Shown: one piece after another, positions 1-10,660 of the stretch | Layout: each line of letters begins with the position of its first letter | Numbering within the stretch: the stretch's first letter is position 1 | From: Dactylonectria macrodidyma | Taxonomy: Eukaryota > Ascomycota > Sordariomycetes > Hypocreales > Nectriaceae | Direction of reading: 5' to 3' | DNA length: 64,000 nt | Assembly: GCA_020744425.1 (NCBI GenBank) | Contig: JAGMUV010000013.1 | Span: 1,116,001 to 1,180,000 of the forward strand | Made by a program: the position numbers and the translations under genes | Notes under the pieces: generated by a model | Told to the model about the DNA's origin: nothing | The model's input: the letters and a program-made list of their open reading frames with translations, nothing else | The model's database searches: none

Positions 1-891
1 CTAGCAGCTGCGCGGGACCAACCCTAGCAGCGATGAGTGGCTTGATGAAGTCGACGGATTGCGCAGCCCAACCCACTTCCCGCACGGAAAACATCAATGA
101 GAAGCACAGGTCTTCATTCTGAAATCTGGAATGAAGGGCCTTTTTGCACCGCAAACGTACCAGCGCTATGACGCCAGCAGCTTGGTCCCAGTGCGCTACT
201 TGGTCTGGGCTACGTAGGACGGCCTCGGGTTGTGCGTAGGGCATGCGTTTAGGAACATGGGATGACGACAAAGACGAGACGAGACGATGCAGCACCATGG
301 ATAATGGCCGAGGGGAGGGATCGAGTCTGCCTGCCTCTTTCTGTATTTACCTCATGGCGCCATTTACCTATTCGTATTCTTGATCAAGCTTGTCCTTTAA
401 GCTGCGTCTAGCTGCGTTTCCCATTTTCCGCAACTAGACTACTACCACAGTACAGAGCACCTATTCAGCATCACATCTCCGGGGTGTGTTCGTGATCCCC
501 AAGGGCCCACAGTGCCTACGTACCTGCCCCCGAGGCACCGCGCGTCCCTTGCAACCCTCCCGGGCGACTTATCGGCCTCGCCTGCGCTTCTGCCATTGCC
601 CAGCGCCTCTTTTTTCCTAGGGCGAAACCCATTCATTTCTGCGCCCTCTTCGCCGCCTGATATCCACGGCATTCCTGCCCTTCATATTCTCTCCCATCCT
701 TTTGTTCCTCGATTCATATTATCCGTCTGCCTGAAACCACCCAAAAGACTATACGCGGATCCCCCAAACATAAACTCGCTCAACCGCAAAAGCTGGTGCC
801 TATTCGTTCCCCTCCCTCGGCTCGGAGGCGATATCGTGACATTTTCGGGTTTCTTTCAACTGAGAGTCGGATACTGGTGGCCTAGCCCAAC
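1..891. other. Left-edge non-coding region, promoter side of first gene
   Basis: No coding region could be supported here. The last 400 bases before the first start codon are pyrimidine-rich on the plus strand, as is usual for fungal promoters and 5' leaders, so this stretch probably holds the promoter and 5' UTR of the membrane-protein gene that follows. Short open frames on both strands lack codon bias and are treated as chance. Confidence 0.5.
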
Positions 892-3189
892 ATGCGTGGC
901 CTCACCAAGGCTGCTGCCTTTCTGCTGGCGCCGGCGCTGGCGAGGGCCTCGTCTATGAGTCTTGATAGTGGGTTGCCTAGTTCTCTCTGCTTACACGCTC
1001 CACTCACTGAAGGCATAACTGACACTCCAACAGAGGCATGGACTGTCGTCAACTTGGATATTCCCCCGGGCAATCATGATGTCGATTCTCTGGTAATGAC
1101 AACCTGCTCAACTCTTTGCTCAACTCACGCCCGTCACCGGGCTCTTATACTAACACATCCTCACACAGACCCTCCGCCTCAACATCCAAGAGACCGATGA
1201 AGTCTGTGGCCCAACCAGGCTTCTAGTCAACGGCCATTACCTCGAGCAAAACGAGGATGGCTTTGGATCCGGCGTCGTCCCCGTCGGGGAGGACATCCTC
1301 ATGACGGCCCACTGGCTCTTCTCCTGCGTCACCGACGACAATGGGCCTGCGGCCAAGCTCATGCGCTTCACCATCGACAAGTTGGATGGCGAGCCCACCT
1401 CCGACCTTGACTTCGCCATGACTTTCCGCCAGACCACCCCGGCCATCGTTCTCGAGCTGGGCGGCGCTGCTGTGACCGAGCCCTGGATTCCCATCGAGTC
1501 CGCGGACGGGCAACAGCCGGGTGAAGAGATGCCCGATCCGGATGATGAACTCGAGGCTCAGATCCACGAGCTTGAGCTCCTGCGCGTCCAAGTCGACAGC
1601 TTGATGGATCTCATCCACACCAAGGAGATGGCTATCCGCGAGCGTCTCGGCAACCAAGGCGACCACGGCCCGCCCCGTCCTCCTCCTCCTCCTCCGATCT
1701 TCATTATGCTCCAGGACTGCAACAGCGTCCAGTGCGTCGTCCGCACCCTCACCGACAAGGTCAAGCACACCGCCGGCCACTTCTACGGCGACTTCTTCAA
1801 GGCTGGCCACGGTCCTCCCCCTGAGCATGAGTCTGATTATAGCTGGGCCATGTCAGGTGAAAGACAGCCTCATCGTGGAGATGGTGGTCACCACAAACCC
1901 CCAGGCTTCCCTGGTAACCACTCGCGACCTTTCCCGCCGCCACCTCCTCCATTCTGCCCTCCTTGCCATGACGCTCCTCCACCTCCGCCTCCTCCCCCTC
2001 ACCATGGATCTCCTCCTCCTGAGGATGGTGAGCGCCCTCCTCTCCGCGATGGTGACCGTCCAGTCCCGCCTGACCACGACGACGACTTGCCGCTCCCTCC
2101 CAAGCATGGTGAGCACTCTCACCTCCCTGGACAGGGCGACGATTCTCCTCGCCCTGATCACCCTCACCATGGCGACCACGGTCCTCCAGAGCACGGCGAT
2201 CATCCTCACCCCCCTCACGGCGAGCCCCCGTTCGATAGTCCCCACGACGGAAAGCCTGGCGATGACGACTTCGACATGCACCACCCCCCTATGGCGTCCG
2301 AAGACGACGAAGGCCACCCGCCTCCTCCGCCTCACGGACACGGCCCGCATGGACACGGCCGACACGGTCCCGGTGGTCATCACCACCCTCCGGTATGTGC
2401 GCACCTGAGATTCATGCCTTCCGTTCTTACTAACATTCCCCCTAGCCTCCACCCGTCTTCATGAGCTTTGGCGTGGCTGCGATCGCGCTCGCTCTCTTCT
2501 CCGTCATCGGCCTCGGTTACATCCACCGCCACGCCAACAGTCTAAACCACGAGTCTCGTCATGCACACCGATCATCAGACAATGACCGCCGCCGGAGATC
2601 CCCTCTACAAAGGGCAATCCGCCGCGTTCTCGCCCGGTGGACCGGCGAGTACGACGAGGAGAAGCAGTCCATGCTGCGCCACCGATCCGACAGTGAGGAT
2701 AGCGTCACCATGGAGCAGGAGATTGCACGGTTCCGCGAGGCAGCCTTTATGGTAGAGGGTCTCGTCGCTGCTGAGGAGGGCCGTACCCACCGAGGTATGG
2801 TTCACCAGGCTCCTCCTCACCATATTCACCAATATCACCACCCTCACCCTCACGGACCTCCACCCCATGGTCCTCCTCCTCACGGCCCCCCTCCTCATGG
2901 TTTCCCCCCTCATGGACCTCCTCCTCCTCATGGGCCTCCTCCCCACGGACCTCCTCCACCAGCCGGTCCCCCTCCCCCGCCGCGTCCCCCTATGATTCCC
3001 GAGGACGCTGCACCGACGGAGTATCCCGATTTCGTATCGGGTAACGAGCGCCTACCATCATATGACGACGAGACGCACGACGCTTCCGTTGTCTCAGATG
3101 GGTGTCGCTACATGCCCGGCTCTGCCGACTACTCGCCATCCACCACGGCATCCTCTACTAGCGATCTTCTTGGAGATTCTAAGCACTAA
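892..3189 (+). CDS. Proline/histidine-rich single-pass membrane protein, function unknown
   Basis: Predicted 700-residue protein from four exons read by eye: 892-967, 1034-1092, 1169-2392 and 2446-3189, all with GT...AG introns and continuous frame. Residues 1-19 form a hydrophobic signal peptide (MRGLTKAAAFLLAPALARA). A folded-looking extracellular part (about 25-165) is followed by a charged, coiled-coil-like helix near 170-205. Next comes a long Pro/His/Asp-rich stretch to about residue 455, then one transmembrane helix (about 459-478, GVAAIALALFSVIGLGYI). The tail begins with basic residues, as expected for a cytoplasmic side. It holds a second low-complexity block of PPPHG units (about 584-635) and an acidic, Ser/Thr/Tyr-rich end. 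The signal peptide, single helix and basic flank support type I topology. The His/Pro tracts on both sides of the membrane could bind metal or act as a wall-spanning stalk, but that is inference. I do not recognise a named family with certainty. Confidence 0.8.
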
Positions 3190-3519
3190 ATGTGGCATGT
3201 CCTGCTATGTCATTTCCTCTTTGTAGCTGATGTTTGATATTTTCTTTGTTATAGAGTTTTTCAGGGGATCGTCAATTAATAGCCCTTGCTCCTCCTTTTC
3301 TTTGCGTATTCCTTACGCTTCCAACCACCCCCAGCGCTTGTATATCGCATACAAGATGGAGTTTTTCTTTCCTCTAGGCGTCTTTTTCTTAGCAATGGGC
3401 CAAAAGATGAATGATTAAAGCCCGTGTATCAAATAGTACATAAATATAACGAAATACCAACCCCTTTTTTCTCTATCCACCTTGCCCAGCGCCTGAAAAC
3501 TCCAAATGTAGCTTCACCT
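3190..3519. other. Convergent 3' intergenic region
   Basis: Lies between the ends of two genes that read towards each other. It is T-rich then A-rich, as expected for two 3' UTRs and polyadenylation regions. No gene is seen. Confidence 0.5.
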
Positions 3520-4788
3520 CTACCCGTAGATGAATTCCTCGTAATTCTTGGATAGTCTCGTCACGCCTTCCTCAAGCGTCCACCCTTTGACCTCGCATAC
3601 TTGGCGATACATATCCTCGAGCGCAGCGTCCATAGATTCACCAGCTGTATGCAGATCACTCTCAACGAGGATTCGGTCGTCGGGCATAGCACGTAGAACA
3701 TCATCAGTCTTGGCGCGGCCAGCATCTGTACTTAGATTGACAGCGGAAGAGAGAGAGATAAAGATGCGGGCCGGGATGGCCGGGTGTAGATACTGCTTCA
3801 GGACCTCGACGCCGGCACTGAAGGAGTGGAGGCAGATGCGCGGCGGATAAGGCTTCTTCTCGTCAGCAACCTCCTCATCTTCCGAGTCCGATGAGAAGTC
3901 TTCTGCCCCCTGCGCAACCATGCGACGCTTCCTACGCGAAACGACCTCCCGCTCGTGGCCCTTCCACGTAGCGGCGAGCGTCTCGTGCAGCACGCCGTGC
4001 GCCTGAACGCCGTGGACGCTCACGGCGCGGCGCATCTCGGCGGCGAGGCGGAGCTGCGCAGCCAGGACGGTCCGCTGGTGCTCCAGACGGACGCGGTGCG
4101 GGCTGAGAAGCCGGCCCTCGCGCCCACCGGGCGTCAGGCCGGCGTCCCGGGCGTCCTCGGCGGCGGCGTCCCAGGACTGCGGGAGGCGGAAGGCCTTGTC
4201 GAGGCCGATCTCGCCGACGAGGGCGAGCGGGTGAGCGAGCAGACGCGTGCGTGTGGGGGAAATGAAGCTGGAAATGGGGATGGGGGTTGGGAGGGAAGCT
4301 AGGAAGGACGGGGAGGGGGCCGGTGCTAGAACGGAGCCATAGTGGGCAGCTTTTGCGATGGCGGCGGCGTCTTCGGCGGAGATTTCGGGGGTCTGGTCGG
4401 AGCCGGGGCCGGGGGTAGCGGGTCGATATGTGGGCTCCGGGACCTGGTCATCGTACAGCTGGTAGGAGAACCAGGGATGCCATCCGAACGCGGGGACGAC
4501 AAATGTATCCAACTGGCCATCAGAGCCATCGCCACCAGCTGCCAGAAATGCCTTCCTGTCCGGCGCCGGATGCTGCACTGCAACGTCGGCCACCAGGTCC
4601 TGGTCCTGTGAGCGCGTGGCCATGACGGTCAAGGCGACGGAGCGCATGGCTGAGAACTCGGCGACGGACGCCATGGTGTCCGTCGGGTGACAGTGGGCGT
4701 CGCATACGGTGAGATGCCAGGGAAAGGGGAGTGCGTCATGACGACGAGCGGTGTCTTGACGCTCGACATGATCTGGGAGCTGGCACAT
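3520..4788 (-). CDS. TatD-family metal-dependent hydrolase, Scn1 (Cut9-interacting protein)-like
   Basis: Single-exon gene of 422 residues. The start chosen is the first in-frame ATG (codon at 4786-4788); the frame stays open upstream but only with a TTG. The metal-binding HxH lies at residues 32-34 in DAHCHPTDT. Other TatD landmarks follow in order: the Glu of GEIGLDKAF, His residues in VSVHGVQAHG and ICLHSFSAG, and Asp in VESDLHTAG. TatD proteins are TIM-barrel hydrolases, several with DNase activity. Scn1 of fission yeast was found as an interactor of the anaphase-promoting-complex subunit Cut9. The protein is longer than bacterial TatD (about 260 residues) because of acidic or proline-rich insertions, including one near residues 100-160 and another with SSDSEDEE. 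The family call is firm; the substrate is unknown. Confidence 0.85.
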   Translation of the reverse strand: MCQLPDHVERQDTARRHDALPFPWHLTVCDAHCHPTDTMASVAEFSAMRSVALTVMATRSQDQDLVADVAVQHPAPDRKAFLAAGGDGSDGQLDTFVVPAFGWHPWFSYQLYDDQVPEPTYRPATPGPGSDQTPEISAEDAAAIAKAAHYGSVLAPAPSPSFLASLPTPIPISSFISPTRTRLLAHPLALVGEIGLDKAFRLPQSWDAAAEDARDAGLTPGGREGRLLSPHRVRLEHQRTVLAAQLRLAAEMRRAVSVHGVQAHGVLHETLAATWKGHEREVVSRRKRRMVAQGAEDFSSDSEDEEVADEKKPYPPRICLHSFSAGVEVLKQYLHPAIPARIFISLSSAVNLSTDAGRAKTDDVLRAMPDDRILVESDLHTAGESMDAALEDMYRQVCEVKGWTLEEGVTRLSKNYEEFIYG

Positions 4789-5245
4789 TGTGCCGCTTGT
4801 CCGATGCGGAGGAAGATGTGTGGGAAGACAGTGTTGGTGCAGTAGCTGCACACTTTCCCGGAGGGTGTATGAACGTATCAACAGCTTTGTGAGCGTCCTT
4901 GAAATCCGTCAGATGGGGTGGTGGGCAGGTTACAATGAGACGAGAGATGGTGGGACGGAAGGGTGGTGTGTGCCAAGTTCAGATGTTGAAGGTGCGGAGA
5001 ATAAACATGACGATACAGATTTAGTGGAACTCGTGCGTGTTTGCATCATGATGCGCGACTGCAACGAATACGAGCCAATCAAAGCGATGGAGGAGAAAGG
5101 ATAATACGCAAGCTAAAGACTGAAGCAGCATTTTTCAGACCAACGTTTTCCTAAATAAAAAAGAACAAAGCAACTCCTTTACCCATGTATTTCCTCCAAC
5201 CAACATCATTACTCCCAAAACTCCTTGCCGCAATCGTTGAATATC
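4789..5245. promoter_or_regulatory. Promoter side of the TatD gene and 3' region of the next gene
   Basis: Both flanking genes are on the minus strand. This interval therefore holds the upstream region of the TatD-like gene and the 3' UTR of the repeat-protein gene. The TatD frame stays open without an ATG until 4881, so an unseen upstream exon cannot be excluded. No specific site was recognised. Confidence 0.4.
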
Positions 5246-6859
5246 CTAGAAATCAAGTCCCCGAGATTCACCCCTCCCCCACCTCCAGCTCTTCTTCTCC
5301 TCGGGTTCCTCTCTCGTACCACGGAGCAAACCCTCCAGCCTGGACTTGAACTCCGAGTTTGATTCTAGCTTCAGTTTGGACGACACTGTGTTCTCGGGCA
5401 GATCCTGCCTCACCTGCGGCGGGTTGGTGCTCTGTTGGGGTGGAGTGACGCCCCATTGGAATACCGGTGGGTTGGCGTTGCTCTCAGGCTGAGGTTGATT
5501 GGTTTGTTCAGACGGACTGACACCCGATTGATACACCGGTGTGTTGGCGCTGTTGTCAACCTGGGGAGCCTGGGGAGCCTGAGGAGCCTGAGGAGCCTGA
5601 GGAGCCTGAGGAGCCAGGGGTAGATTAGTGCTCCGTTGTGAATTGAGATCCCATTGAGACCCCTGTGTGCCAGTACTGCTTTCAGTTTGAGGCGGGTTAA
5701 TAGTCTGCTGAAATGGATTGATAGTCTGTTGAAGTGATTTGATAGCTTGATGAAGTGGATTGACACCCAATTGAGGCTCCGGTATGCCGGCACTGTCCTC
5801 CGTCTGAATTGGATCGGTAGGCTGTTGAAATGGGTTGACAGTCTGTTGGAAGAGGTTGATAGTCTGTTGAAAAGGATTGATGGTATGCAAGGGTGGACTG
5901 TTGCCCCATCGAGATACCAGCAAATCGGCACTGTTCTCGGTCTGAGGTGGGTTGATAATCTGCTCAAATTGGCCAGTGCTTTCGTTGAATGGGCCTAGAG
6001 GTCGCCCCTGAGATGCAAATGCTCCCTGTTGACTTAGATTGAGACTCCTTAGACATAACTCGTCAAGCTCTTTGATCTTTTGTTCCGCCCAGTCCTCAGG
6101 TAGAGCTTCTTCCAACTCATCCTGAGGTACGGCTGTTCCTTCTTGAATTGCATCGATATTCATTTGAGGTAAACCGGTATTCTCATTAAAGAGATTCATA
6201 GGCTGCCCCTGAGATGTAAATGTTTCCTGTTGAGGTGCACTGATATTCATTGGACACGGAACGATATCCCCGCAGGCTGGGTTCACCATCATCTGCTCAA
6301 ATGGAAATACTCCCTGTTGAATTTCACTGATATTCATTTGAGATAGATTGATACACTCGCTGACTGGGTCTATCATCGGCTGGTAGGATAGAGGCATTCC
6401 CTGTTGAGTTGGGTTGAGACTCAATTGAGACAAACCAGGAGACTCTCTTACTGTGTCAATCATCATCTGCTGAGATGGATATGTACTCCGCTTTGGCGGA
6501 TCCCACAACTCCTCGGGTGGGTAATAGGGCTGACTTCTCAGAGGTCGGATGATCGGCTGCCCAAAAAGGTTGTATCTCCTGGGCGTGGCCTCCCATGTCG
6601 ACTGAAACATGCTTGGTCTTGAACGCCCAAAAAGCAGAGTTGTCGCAAAGGGATTGCCATGTCCGAATCGCTTCAATCCCACATGAGCATTTGCGCCAAT
6701 GACCGGGCCCGCCCAGCTACGCTTATATAAGTCGTTTCTGATATGTTTCTCTTTCTTTTCGCATCTGGTATAGCTGCCTTCGTTTCGTTTTTGTGGTTTC
6801 GCGAGGAGAAAACTTGGCCCTGCGAAGCTATCTCGCAGTAGCGTAATATTGGCAACCAT
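5246..6859 (-). CDS. Glutamine/proline/asparagine-rich repeat protein, no recognised family
   Basis: One uninterrupted frame of 537 residues. The start is an ATG in a good fungal context (AACCATGGTT). Residues 1-90 are basic and non-repetitive, with SWAGPVIGANAHVG and a Phe/Arg-rich piece. From about 95 to 480 the protein is built of loosely repeated units around QxxxNPFQQTIN, NLSQMNIS and FNENTGLPQMN, rich in Gln, Asn, Pro and Ser and almost free of Cys and Trp. A perfect run of QAP triplets lies near residues 415-433. The C-terminus (about 490-537) is charged (KSRLEGLLRGTREEPEE). Such a composition suggests an intrinsically disordered scaffold or an aggregation-prone protein. The long open frame, with synonymous variation between units, argues for a real gene. 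Function is unknown and it may be lineage-restricted. Confidence 0.6.
   Translation of the reverse strand: MVANITLLRDSFAGPSFLLAKPQKRNEGSYTRCEKKEKHIRNDLYKRSWAGPVIGANAHVGLKRFGHGNPFATTLLFGRSRPSMFQSTWEATPRRYNLFGQPIIRPLRSQPYYPPEELWDPPKRSTYPSQQMMIDTVRESPGLSQLSLNPTQQGMPLSYQPMIDPVSECINLSQMNISEIQQGVFPFEQMMVNPACGDIVPCPMNISAPQQETFTSQGQPMNLFNENTGLPQMNIDAIQEGTAVPQDELEEALPEDWAEQKIKELDELCLRSLNLSQQGAFASQGRPLGPFNESTGQFEQIINPPQTENSADLLVSRWGNSPPLHTINPFQQTINLFQQTVNPFQQPTDPIQTEDSAGIPEPQLGVNPLHQAIKSLQQTINPFQQTINPPQTESSTGTQGSQWDLNSQRSTNLPLAPQAPQAPQAPQAPQAPQVDNSANTPVYQSGVSPSEQTNQPQPESNANPPVFQWGVTPPQQSTNPPQVRQDLPENTVSSKLKLESNSEFKSRLEGLLRGTREEPEEKKSWRWGRGESRGLDF
5561..5614. repeat. 9-bp tandem repeat inside the Gln-rich gene
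   Basis: Six head-to-tail copies of CTGRGGAGC (first two with G, the rest with A at the fifth base) encode the QAP/PQA run on the minus strand. As a multiple of three it can change copy number without breaking the frame. Confidence 0.9.
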
Positions 6860-9516
6860 GGTTTCGTAAGAGGATGTTGATGAAAGAGAAAAATGAATTG
6901 AGTTGGGCGCTTGGATCGATTAAAAAGGGTACATGTTTGCGAATAAGAAAATGAGCATTGTATAGACTCCCGGAGACAAAGGATCCGCAACAATGGATAT
7001 AGATGAGGTTTGCTGTGCAACAAAGAGACAAAATGCCTGCAGCCAGCCAGAAAATGGACAGCGAAAACTGCGTCAAGAACAAAACCAGGAACCCTATACA
7101 GGGGTCAATGAAAACAGAGGAGTTGTCTAGAATTAATATGTGAACAAACCGTCCAATCGCAGCAAATCAGTTGAGTCCAGTGTTTGGCCGCTTTTTCGTG
7201 AGCATACACTCTGAACAAATACACAATTGGGACGAACTACGCGGTTACCCTCAAGATACTGTTCATACACGACGATGCTAAGATTTATTCAGCAAATAAT
7301 GTTCATTCAGTCCGTGACATGACCCAATCCAAATTTACTAGCATCACCAAAAACTATGCTTGATGCCCCGTTGCAAGGCGATGGAGACCGCATTTCAAGG
7401 AATACAACACCAGGACGACGAAATGCATATTTGGTGGACACTTTTCTAGACAGAACACCTATTCCTGCAGTTGCATTCTCGTAGGCGGTCCATTCGCATC
7501 CTACGTCAGGCTAGCCAATATATTCGCAGAGCTGCGGAGATGCTTGCTATATTATGATGGCAGCGAGTTCCAGGCGCCAAGTCCAAGTAATTAAGTACAT
7601 ATTGTATGTACCTAAGGCGGGGCACCGGCAAGCCAGATCCGCGACGCTAGGCATATGAATATGAGGGGTTCAAAAGTGCCAAATATCGGCAGTCGGAATT
7701 GCTTTGCTATGAACGAGCGATGCCAAATTGATCGGCTAGCTACGAGGCATAGCCTACATGGTAGGCTTGAGTAGCATTCCTCGGTTGATAAGCCGTGTCT
7801 CCAGAACTGCTGTGCATTAATGTTACATGCGGCGCGGGGGAAGGAGAGCACGGAATGCAACAGTGTGCTGACAGCATCCCCCTGCTGGGCCCACGGCTCC
7901 ATCATCATGGCATCATGGCATGCATCATGGCTACAACGCAATGAAGCAACCCATTCAACCCCCGCGATGCACACCACGACCCCTACCCTAGGTATGACGG
8001 TAGGCGTCGGGAAAGCGAGGATATGCAACTTTTAGTTCTCGGTGAGAGATTGAAAGCGGCTGCTGCTGCTGCTGCTGCAGGGAAGATGGGGTGGCTAGTC
8101 TTGTTTCAATCGTTGGGAGGCTTGGGGATGGAACGCCGGCGATCCCCCTCTAGTTTATCGATTCCTCGGCCTCATGTGATGGGCGTATGGGATACTTGGG
8201 TAGGTAGGTAGCTAAGTAAGGTAGCTACGCCACCTACTAACTTTACGTAGTAGCACAACTGGGCGTTGTGGTGAAGAATGAGCCCCAAATATGCAACTTG
8301 TTCAGATATCTGCTTACGACATTGTGCAATGTATGGTGGCACCTCCATCGATACCCTGGACGAGATACACCCAACCCATTGAATGGGTTTTTGTCTCTCC
8401 CCACACACCACCTCACATCGCCATATTCTTCACCATTTATTGTAGATATTTACAAGTACCTAAAGTACCTAATGATTACTACCTACTAGGTCCAAGATGA
8501 ATTAGTAGCACTTTGTTAGGTAAGTGCAAAGCCCAGAGGTCAAGTGGCGCGGGGCGGGTTCAAATCAAAAGCCGGGCGCCATTTGACATGTGATAATCAA
8601 CGGCCATGCACCTCATGCCTCCCGTTCCACTTGCACCTCCACACTTTCCTCCTCTCCTCCACACTCTCTCCACGTCGATCCCATCCCATACGAACACCAT
8701 CTCATTCGATCCCCTACCACTCTCGCCTCCTCCTTTTTCACACTCCTCTAGTATCAAAATCAAATCTCTCCCTCCATCTTCCTCGTCTCCGCCAACCAAC
8801 GTCCCGTTATCCACCCATCCAGCCAACCAACCATTTCGATCCAATCTACGGATACTTGCTTCTCCTTCATCACCACATCAATACAACCCTCCATCACTCA
8901 CCCCCTCTCTGATTGCCCTTTAAGTCCAGACGCGCAGCTCCTCCTCCTGTCGTGTTACCCTCCTTGTTTGACATCCTTTCATTCTCTCCGTATACCAACC
9001 CGAAGGTCGCGATAACAACCACCACACCCTCTACCAGTCCCAGCCCCCGCGATCTCCGGCCAGCACGGAACCTTGGGCCTTGCTCCCCGCAACCATCTCG
9101 ATATCGCCATATTCCTCCCATATTATAGTGCTTGACGCATCTTGCTCACGAGATCTCCTCACCGGCTGCCGGGGGTGTCATGTAGCCTTTTAAAACCACC
9201 AGCATACCTACGCTTGTCACCAACCTAGCCACACTTCCTACCTACTTCTTCTTAGTTCCCATTTCCCCTTCCATCTCCTGCTTTACTTGTCTCCTTCTGC
9301 TATCCATTTCTCCTTCTCCTTTTTCCTCGTCTGTAATTCTACCACATTCTCCCCATCAATTCCCGCCTCTTTCCCATCTCCAAACTACCCACCACCAATA
9401 CATCACCCTTGATAATCCGCATCATATAAACGTCTGCACGATCTAGGTTGTCTCACTCCACCAAATCGCTCCCCCTGCATCTCGCCTGTTTGGTTATGGC
9501 ATAAGGACTTCCTCCC
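6860..9516. other. 2.6-kb region without a gene; CT-rich leader at its right end
   Basis: It separates two divergent genes. The left part (to about 8500) is AT-richer and holds TAGGTA/TACCTA words (around 7605, 8200-8250 and 8455-8490). From about 8600 to 9510 the plus strand is strongly pyrimidine-rich with very few G runs, the usual look of a long fungal promoter/5' UTR, presumably for the membrane-protein gene starting at 9517. Open frames in the CT-rich part are low-complexity Pro/Ser/His and are rejected as genes, although short upstream ORFs (ATG at 8606 and later) might matter for translation. Confidence 0.5.
8059..8078. repeat. GCT trinucleotide microsatellite
   Basis: About six and a half perfect GCT units in non-coding DNA. 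No function is suggested. Confidence 0.85.
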
Positions 9517-10251
9517 ATGGCGCTCATTAATCCCGTCTACGCCTTCGTCGTCCCCTTCCTCTTCGTCGTCACTGTCCCTCTTGCCGTCTTCGCCGGCATC
9601 ACCACCACCGTCGCATTCTCCGTCCTCATCCTCCGTGTCCTCGCCGTCTATCTCGATGTCGCCATCTCCCTGATCCCTCACTATCTAGGCGGTCGCAAGC
9701 CCCGTCTTTACGATCATTCCGCAAGGATCGAAGCGTTCAACGCTGCTGCCACCAATCTCTCCTCCTCGTCCAACTCTACGCCCTCCAACACGCCTCTGCG
9801 TCGACGCCGACGCCGGCGCAGTTCCAGTGCCATATCCGCTGCCTCCCTCACGCCGGCTGCCAGCGAAACTGCCCTTGGTCTCCTCCCCAGCATCGGTCCG
9901 ACGCGCGACTTTGAGGGTGTTGGTGGCTGGCGGCTGGGTGACGACGAAGAATGGACCACTATCAATTCTAGGCTTGAACTGCCGGACAAGCAGCACCATG
10001 GCCGCAACCACTACCGGCCTCCATCTGGCCCCACCACTCCCGGGGAAGGCCCAGTTCTCATGATGAAGAGCCGCACTTCCAACCCAGATGCCAAACGCTC
10101 CTCAGCTTCTCCCAACAGCTCCCGGACGCGAACCCCTTCTGGGCCACGCATTGCTTTTGCAGCTAAGCCCCTTGTCGACAGCTATTTTCCGATTCTCAAG
10201 ACTGCTCCCAAGGCTCCCAAGAAGCCGAGTCAAGGGCTCGTGGAGGCGTAG
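9517..10251 (+). CDS. Small predicted membrane protein, function unknown
   Basis: Single-exon gene of 244 residues with start context TCCCATGGCG. The first 55 residues form two closely spaced hydrophobic helices (about 7-30 and 33-55: AFVVPFLFVVTVPLAVF, then VAFSVLILRVLAVYLDVAI). A short PHYLGGRKPRLYD segment follows. The rest is a soluble tail rich in Ser, Pro and Arg. The tail contains a run of seven to eight arginines followed by SSS (about 94-104), a WRLGDDEEWTTINSRLEL patch and several SP/TP sites. This fits a hairpin or two-pass protein anchored in an internal membrane with a cytoplasmic, phosphorylatable tail. I do not recognise a named family. A very long CT-rich leader lies upstream. 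Confidence 0.75.
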   Translation: MALINPVYAFVVPFLFVVTVPLAVFAGITTTVAFSVLILRVLAVYLDVAISLIPHYLGGRKPRLYDHSARIEAFNAAATNLSSSSNSTPSNTPLRRRRRRRSSSAISAASLTPAASETALGLLPSIGPTRDFEGVGGWRLGDDEEWTTINSRLELPDKQHHGRNHYRPPSGPTTPGEGPVLMMKSRTSNPDAKRSSASPNSSRTRTPSGPRIAFAAKPLVDSYFPILKTAPKAPKKPSQGLVEA

Positions 10252-10660
10252 ACCGGACAGCAAGGATTGTCTAGTTGTCTCATGTTCACATGTATGTTAC
10301 GACGTAATGAAAGGTGACGTTTTTGGTTTGAAAAATTCATGAAACAAAATCGGTTGGTCAGATAGACCATGGCAGATGGAACCAAGGCGTTTGTTGACTT
10401 TGGAATGAACACCAAACAAGGCGGTATGGATAGGATGTTCAAGCATGAGGTTATATATCGGGGAGGCACGGCTTGGACGATAATATGAAGGCGTTCAGAT
10501 TACTACGTGGTCTTTGTGGTTCTCTCCATCAACTCATCATGAAACATGGTCGCGACTGCGCCTGGTATATAAAACGCCCCGAACGCCACCTCTTGCAAAC
10601 CCTTCATCCCGTCATTGTCGTGTTCATCATTTTGTCTCCCATCTCAGGCCCCTTCTCGCG
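10252..10660. other. Convergent 3' intergenic region
   Basis: Holds the 3' ends of two converging genes (the small membrane protein and SPC24). No gene or other structure is seen. Confidence 0.5.
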
